Positions 59,701-64,000 of a stretch of 64,000 bases of DNA are shown here, in pieces. Positions within the stretch are counted from its first letter, which is position 1. Every line of letters begins with the position of its first letter. A program made the position numbers and the translations under genes. This DNA is from Phaeotremella fagi (lineage: Eukaryota; Basidiomycota; Tremellomycetes; Tremellales; Phaeotremellaceae), in contig BCHU01000010.1 of the NCBI GenBank assembly GCA_001599715.1, positions 1,076,010 through 1,140,009 of the forward strand, read 5' to 3'. Below the pieces are notes generated by a model that made no database searches, was not told where the DNA came from, and was given only the letters and a program-made list of their open reading frames with translations.

Positions 59701-60466
59701 ACATATTCCAATTTTCTCCGGGCCATCTGAACCTTGGAATCAAGATTCTTCAACTACGGGAGGTGTAATTAGCTTCACAGGCTGGCCTTGGTGGATCGTT
59801 AGTGTTTTATTCACTTTGGCTTTTCTTATTATCAACGTAAGTGGTAGCTTTTTCCCGTAGATGGTCTTACTCATTTTACCACAGTGGCTACTTTGGGCTA
59901 CAGGATCCATACCCAGATACAGCAGTAAGAATATTCTTGATAAAGGTTATTATGGTATCACCTTCTTCTGGTGGGAAAGAGCTCGTGAGAGTAATCAAGA
60001 TCACAATTCACAAGAAAACCTCAATAGGAACAGGAGAAGTGGAGGAGCAACCGGTTCACATGCCACAAACGTTACTGTTGGGGGCAGTCGACGTGGTAAT
60101 CAACCTGATAACGATGAGATGGAGATGACAGGTCTAGCTAGTATGGGTAGACCCCATACTCATGGTGAGACGGAGACGGGAGGTAGTGGTGTTGGGAAGG
60201 TTCTGCTGAAAATGGTTCTTCGACTCAAACTTCGCCAACCGTGGTCGTCAACGATTACGCAGTTGCTCCGGAAAATTCGAAATTCTCCTCCCCAAGACAT
60301 CGCTCATGCTGGTAGTCGTACAGACAACACTCAAGGTGGCGATAGAGTTAACGAAAATTCTGAAGAGGTTTTGACAGACTTGCAACCACCAACTGTGATT
60401 GAACGATCTATGACTTCGACAAACGATGTTCCTGCAAATTCTGAACCGCCACAAATCGATATGTGA
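56703..60466 (+). CDS. LtrA-like (low-temperature-requirement A family) membrane protein
   Basis: Multi-exon gene starting MEDDTPPPSMKDRRRSSAPA. The first ~200 residues are Ser/Thr/Pro-rich and disordered. Then come FIEDYFGNLVFLYENQPPHD and the membrane core: DLAVASVFSAVS, ELVALSNIGDWVSLYLIVFW then LWSLQMHYGI, VAGVAVILVCTRAY, VFYAAVALEIIGLLIDTRSR, GEGFISTVWTTAQGLIGIGA, LLQSLIDGFNYIILTLGLTL, FGVTCFGFNALHIPIF and WWIVSVLFTLAFLIINWLLW. The (F)DLxxxxVF start and the conserved GE motif are typical of LtrA, a family of unknown biochemical role. The C-terminal ~200 residues are hydrophilic, Asn/Gly/Arg-rich. Introns are about ten in number and my exon ends are approximate. Family call is from motif pattern. 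Confidence 0.75.
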
Positions 60467-61246
60467 TCGTTACTCAATCGATAATGGAGAACATTTTACG
60501 ATCGACGTCTATCCCAACCACGAGAAGAGTATTATTGCAACACCTGAAAATTCTGAAAATTAATTTTTCTGCCTGCATCGAATCTATTGGTTGTTGAAGT
60601 CTTGGGTCCGTTACGATTCGGAAACTCAATACTGTCAACCCTTCTTGATATGGAGGCTTTATACTTGATTTCACTGCTTTAGGAAAGAAATGAGTTTATA
60701 AACAGTTATGATATGGAGAACTATTTGTGAATTAGGATAAATGAAAGCAGAAAAAAATCTCGTCAGGTTGACGATGTTTAATACCTAATGTATCTATGTA
60801 TTTTAATGTGTCCATACATAGAGTACTCGTTCCTGTCCGCGTAAAGAACGAACTATTTAACATTTACGATGTAAATTTTATCTAAACTAGATAGCTGATT
60901 GCAATCAAATACACCTCGAGGCATTCAGCTGAGAGGTTAAAAGTCCAAAACAGCAATCGAGCCTGTTTTCTGTCCATGTCATACGGAGAACTGCGGCAAT
61001 GAACAAAATGAGAGGTGCACTTTTGGCGTTCCGACATTACAGTACACCGGCAAACGCCAAACTGAACAACATTGAGGCTTTAGCTCATATTTTGTATTGT
61101 GATAATCAACATTTTATGAATATACACGATAAAATCTTTTCAACACTAGAAACTGGTTTTGACCTCCCTATTTAAATAGCTTGACTACTGAATATATCAC
61201 TCCCCTCATCCCTGCCCAAAACATCTCATTCAGATCGTTCTCCTGC
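60467..61246. other. Intergenic between convergent genes, nothing recognised
   Basis: 780 nt of AT-rich sequence, the 3' flank of the LtrA-like gene and of the gene ending at 61247. No gene is supported. Confidence 0.35.
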
Positions 61247-61894
61247 TTAATCATCATAGGAATCAGCATAGAAAGTTTGATTATCAACATCACGATGACC
61301 CCACTCCTTGTTCTTCATGCGCTCTACAAAAACCCTTCTTCCACGTACCTCAAAGCTACTCTGGACTACATCCATTGAGAGAGCTGACAATCGAAGATAC
61401 TTCACTAACTCCCCTTTGTCCGCAACTTTGAAGGCGGAACGTAAAGCTGTTTGTACATCTTCGTATCTTCTCTTACCAAATCCACTGCAAAGATCTGGAT
61501 AGGTAATGAGTTTGGTGATTTCGGAATCGAAACAAAGCATCGAATCATAAGCCCAATTACGGATTTGGATCTGTTCTGTTCTTGCAAAATTGCCCTTGGA
61601 ATCCTTCTCCCACAGTGATCCAGCAACCATTACCATGTCATCATCGCGAAGATCACTGATTGAGAACATTATTAGTGTATCATCATCCTGTCTGATGGAA
61701 GCGTGAACTGCTTGATGGGGTTGAATATATGATTCAACTCTTTTTTTGGACCATTCGGGAAAGTGGACTGCGTAATCGGCTGAGAACTTCCATCCTTCCC
61801 TTTTGGATTTCTAAGATGCATCTCTTTGATCAGCATCTTCATAACAATTGGTCAGAGATTGACTTACGCTAGTGTGTTTACTTGATGAACCCAT
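61247..61894 (-). CDS. Hypothetical protein (196 aa), paralogue of the gene at 63253-63971
   Basis: Exon 1 is 61894-61868 (MGSSSKHTS, 9 codons) and exon 2 is 61810-61247, joined phase 0 by a 57-nt intron. Sequence: KREGWKFSADYAVHFPEWSK, QAVHASIRQDDDTLIMFSIS, ELVKYLRLSALSMDVVQSSF, then HRDVDNQTFYADSYDD. The other gene has the same 9-codon first exon, phase and intron size and matches at W-x-FA-x4-HFP, HAS(I/V)R and LRxSALS-x3-V-x2-xF-x-V-x-G. No known domain, signal peptide or membrane segment. Function unknown. Confidence 0.68.
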
Positions 61895-62336
61895 TGTCAA
61901 AGATCTGTAAGTGTTCTTTGATGATCTCTGGCAAATATGTGGCGAAAGAAAGTGAAGGGGAAAAGAAATTCACCAAATTACATTGTGCTGTATATGCCTG
62001 AAAGGGCAATGCCTTCTGCACTTTGGCCAACCCTTTTATGTCTCTCACTATTCATTCTCAGGTTGTCCACTGAAATAAATCCGTATACCACCGAGAACAA
62101 TCGAAATGAATCCTTTGATCTATATTTTCTAGCAGTTTCCATGGCACAGTTGGATGTCTGTCCTTTCTGGCAAGGCTCTTCTCACTGAACAAAGGTTCTT
62201 ACAAAAACTGACTGACAACTATTGTCAAGTATTTCTCTCTCAAGTCGTACTTTTCTTCCCTTATTCAAAAAGCCCGTCTTCATCTTTCATTTATTCATTC
62301 CATCAACCACAGCAGATTAGTGTCATTTAATCTAAC
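61895..62336. other. Divergent upstream region, nothing recognised
   Basis: 442 nt between the divergent genes at 61894 and 62337. A pyrimidine-rich run precedes the plus-strand start. No gene is supported. Confidence 0.35.
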
Positions 62337-62756
62337 ATGCCCCAAGAATATGAGAATACAGAACAATCTCACACATCTTCACGTTGGTCTTTCGTAGAAA
62401 GACGAAGTTACGACAAGACATTGGAGATTGAAGCAAATCGAAAAGACGAGGCCGGCGAGACCGGATTCGCTGTGTATGTCGACGTCCATAAAAACACAGT
62501 CTCACGAACGACGTATTTCAAAAATGATGGATATGGTGGCATGACGGTACTCAACGAGAACGGTACTGAGGGGGGAAAGACAGACGTTGAGACTTTTGAA
62601 GCATGGTTGAGAACTTTCGATGCTGGTCGTATGTTCGGAAAGGATGATGGAAATGTTGAGGAGACAATCAATAAGCTTGCTCAAGGTTTTCATAAGAGAG
62701 CTGAGAACACTCCTGGGTCGGTTTGGTTTGAGGGTAGCAAAGTTGTCAGACGTTAG
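62337..62756 (+). CDS. Hypothetical small protein (139 aa)
   Basis: Single exon with ATG at 62337 (MPQEYENTEQSHTSSRWSFV). It is hydrophilic with alternating charge and contains FAVYVDVHKNTVSRTTYFKN, GGMTVLNENGTEGGKTDVET and a helical end (EETINKLAQGFHKRAENTPG, then SVWFEGSKVV). A short beta-rich fold is plausible. No family is recognised. It lies between the two paralogues of an unknown family and points away from the first. The pyrimidine-rich leader and coding composition support it. Confidence 0.6.
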   Translation: MPQEYENTEQSHTSSRWSFVERRSYDKTLEIEANRKDEAGETGFAVYVDVHKNTVSRTTYFKNDGYGGMTVLNENGTEGGKTDVETFEAWLRTFDAGRMFGKDDGNVEETINKLAQGFHKRAENTPGSVWFEGSKVVRR

Positions 62757-63252
62757 TCAGTAGCGGCGAATAACATGTAGTGTAACTCCATAGCAAATTG
62801 AACTTCATGTCCGAAAATGATCTTAATCGAAAGATGAAAACCTTCCAACGACAGTACATTCAGCATATCATGCCTTCTATTAGTTCCAGTAAGAGCGAAA
62901 CCCTTTCATTTTACCACTGATTTATTGCTCTAGTCTTCACATATGTGAGTCTCAAGATTTAAACCAATACAAAAAAAACGAGGGGAGCGAACTCCTGGAA
63001 ATACTTGGTGATGTACGGAGCCATGGTGACTTTATGGTAATTATCACAATCATTCTTTCAGTGTGTACCAGTATTGTACTTTAAATACTTCAACAGCAGT
63101 TTATGGTATCACAGAATCATACCCAGCAGTCTGCAGCCGAAGTACAGTATGAGTAAATGACAAACACGGAGATAATGCATAACCACTTTTCCCTTGTCCT
63201 CACAAACGTCTCACAAAACATTTACAACGGCACCCCCATTCCCGAGACCCCA
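62757..63252. other. Intergenic between convergent genes, nothing recognised
   Basis: 496 nt with an A run near 62971 and TACAGTA-type heptamers near 62853 and 63145. No gene. Confidence 0.35.
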
Positions 63253-63971
63253 TCATTGAGAATTACCTTTGATCTCGGGGACATCAATACTTTTGCTACT
63301 CCAAGAAGCATCATCGACGTTTTGACCGATAGTATCCTCTCTGAAACGACGTCTGTATATCTCGCTGAACTCACCGCCAACCGGGAAAACCCTCTCAACA
63401 TTCTCCAAAGACAACGCTGAATTTCGAAGACCAACAACCAACTTTCCTCTGTTGTCACCCTCAAGAACCCAATCCAGAATCTCAAGAACCTCTCGATCAG
63501 AATCTGTAGTTCCAGGAGAATTTCGAAACGCTGGCTGGAACGTTCTGTTGAGACTATAAGAGTCGGTGAGGTCACCAAGACTCTCTTCAAAATAGATCAT
63601 ACCTTCGGAGGCCGATCTGTGAAGAGGGAGTGAACTCTTTTGATTGTATTTCTTAGAATCTTTTGTATTCGACAACGGAGGATGGTGAAAATGGGTGACG
63701 TGAAATTGAATGTCTCTACCGCGGTACGGATTATTTTGAACTGTATAAATCAGTACTGAATCCTTCCACCTGACTGAAGCATGTCTTCCTGATTGCAGGT
63801 CATCGGTGTTTGCTTTAACTTCGGAGCCCTTGGGAAAGTGGTCTTTGAATTCGGTGGCGAAATTCCAAGAGAGCTCTTGGGTGATCTATACAGGTTGCGT
63901 TATCAGTTTGTATTGTATAAGGTATGAAAAGCAATTTGACTTACCTTTTGAGTTTCTGTTGAATCACTCAT
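63253..63971 (-). CDS. Hypothetical protein (219 aa), paralogue of the gene at 61247-61894
   Basis: Exon 1 is 63971-63945 (MSDSTETQK, 9 codons) and exon 2 is 63885-63253, with a 59-nt phase-0 intron. Sequence landmarks: ITQELSWNFATEFKDHFPKG, HASVRWKDSVLIYTVQNN, IQFHVTHFHHPP, RGKLVVGLRNSALSLENVER, VFPVGGEFSEIY and NVDDASW. It is about 25 residues longer than its paralogue, mostly in the middle. Gene structure and five conserved blocks show common descent although overall identity is low. No domain recognised. Confidence 0.68.
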
Positions 63972-64000
63972 TGCGGATGTATTTGTATCTTGATCGATTA

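Overview
The window looks like nuclear DNA of a basidiomycete yeast of the Tremellomycetes (Cryptococcus/Kwoniella/Tremella type). This placement is inferred from dense genes with many short introns (mostly about 50-65 nt, donors GTGAGT/GTAAGT), from moderate GC, and from the sequence character of the housekeeping genes (TOP3, SHMT, IMP3, a La-related protein, DIM1, PPIL2, YAE1, ALG11). No rRNA, tRNA, transposon or CRISPR array could be supported. I assembled spliced genes by hand from donor/acceptor sites that keep the frame.

Layout. 1-12 kb is conserved core: a long Ser/Pro-rich protein (+), DNA topoisomerase III (-) and serine hydroxymethyltransferase (+, two in-frame starts). From 12.5 to 40 kb the core is broken up by lineage-specific genes. 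IMP3, a La-motif protein and DIM1 (15-22.6 kb) sit inside it. Around them lie six full-length or near full-length members plus one remnant of an F-box-like family that share a C-terminal Trp-rich signature. There is also a pair of related ~195-aa proteins, several orphan proteins and one secreted protein with a Kex2-type site. From 39.6 to 60.5 kb the content is mostly conserved again: two short-chain dehydrogenase paralogues 10 kb apart, a DUF3533/SNG1-like membrane protein, the U-box cyclophilin PPIL2, YAE1, a small single-pass membrane protein, a secretory protein, an ALG11 mannosyltransferase joined to an N-terminal polytopic membrane domain, and an LtrA-like membrane protein. From 61.2 kb to the end is a second accessory patch with two paralogues of one unknown family flanking an unrelated small gene.

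Functionally, IMP3 and DIM1 both act on the small ribosomal subunit (U3 processome, 18S dimethylation), YAE1 helps load Fe-S cluster on the ribosome-recycling factor ABCE1/Rli1, and the La-related protein is a likely mRNA/translation factor, so ribosome biogenesis and translation are well represented. ALG11 acts in N-glycan assembly. TOP3 acts with RecQ helicases in genome stability. The accessory genes have no assigned role. Their tandem arrangement, divergence, a truncated copy and a frame-disrupted copy are signs of birth-and-death evolution. The most interesting items are the F-box-like cluster, the ALG11 fusion, the multi-domain tail of TOP3 and the paired unknown families.
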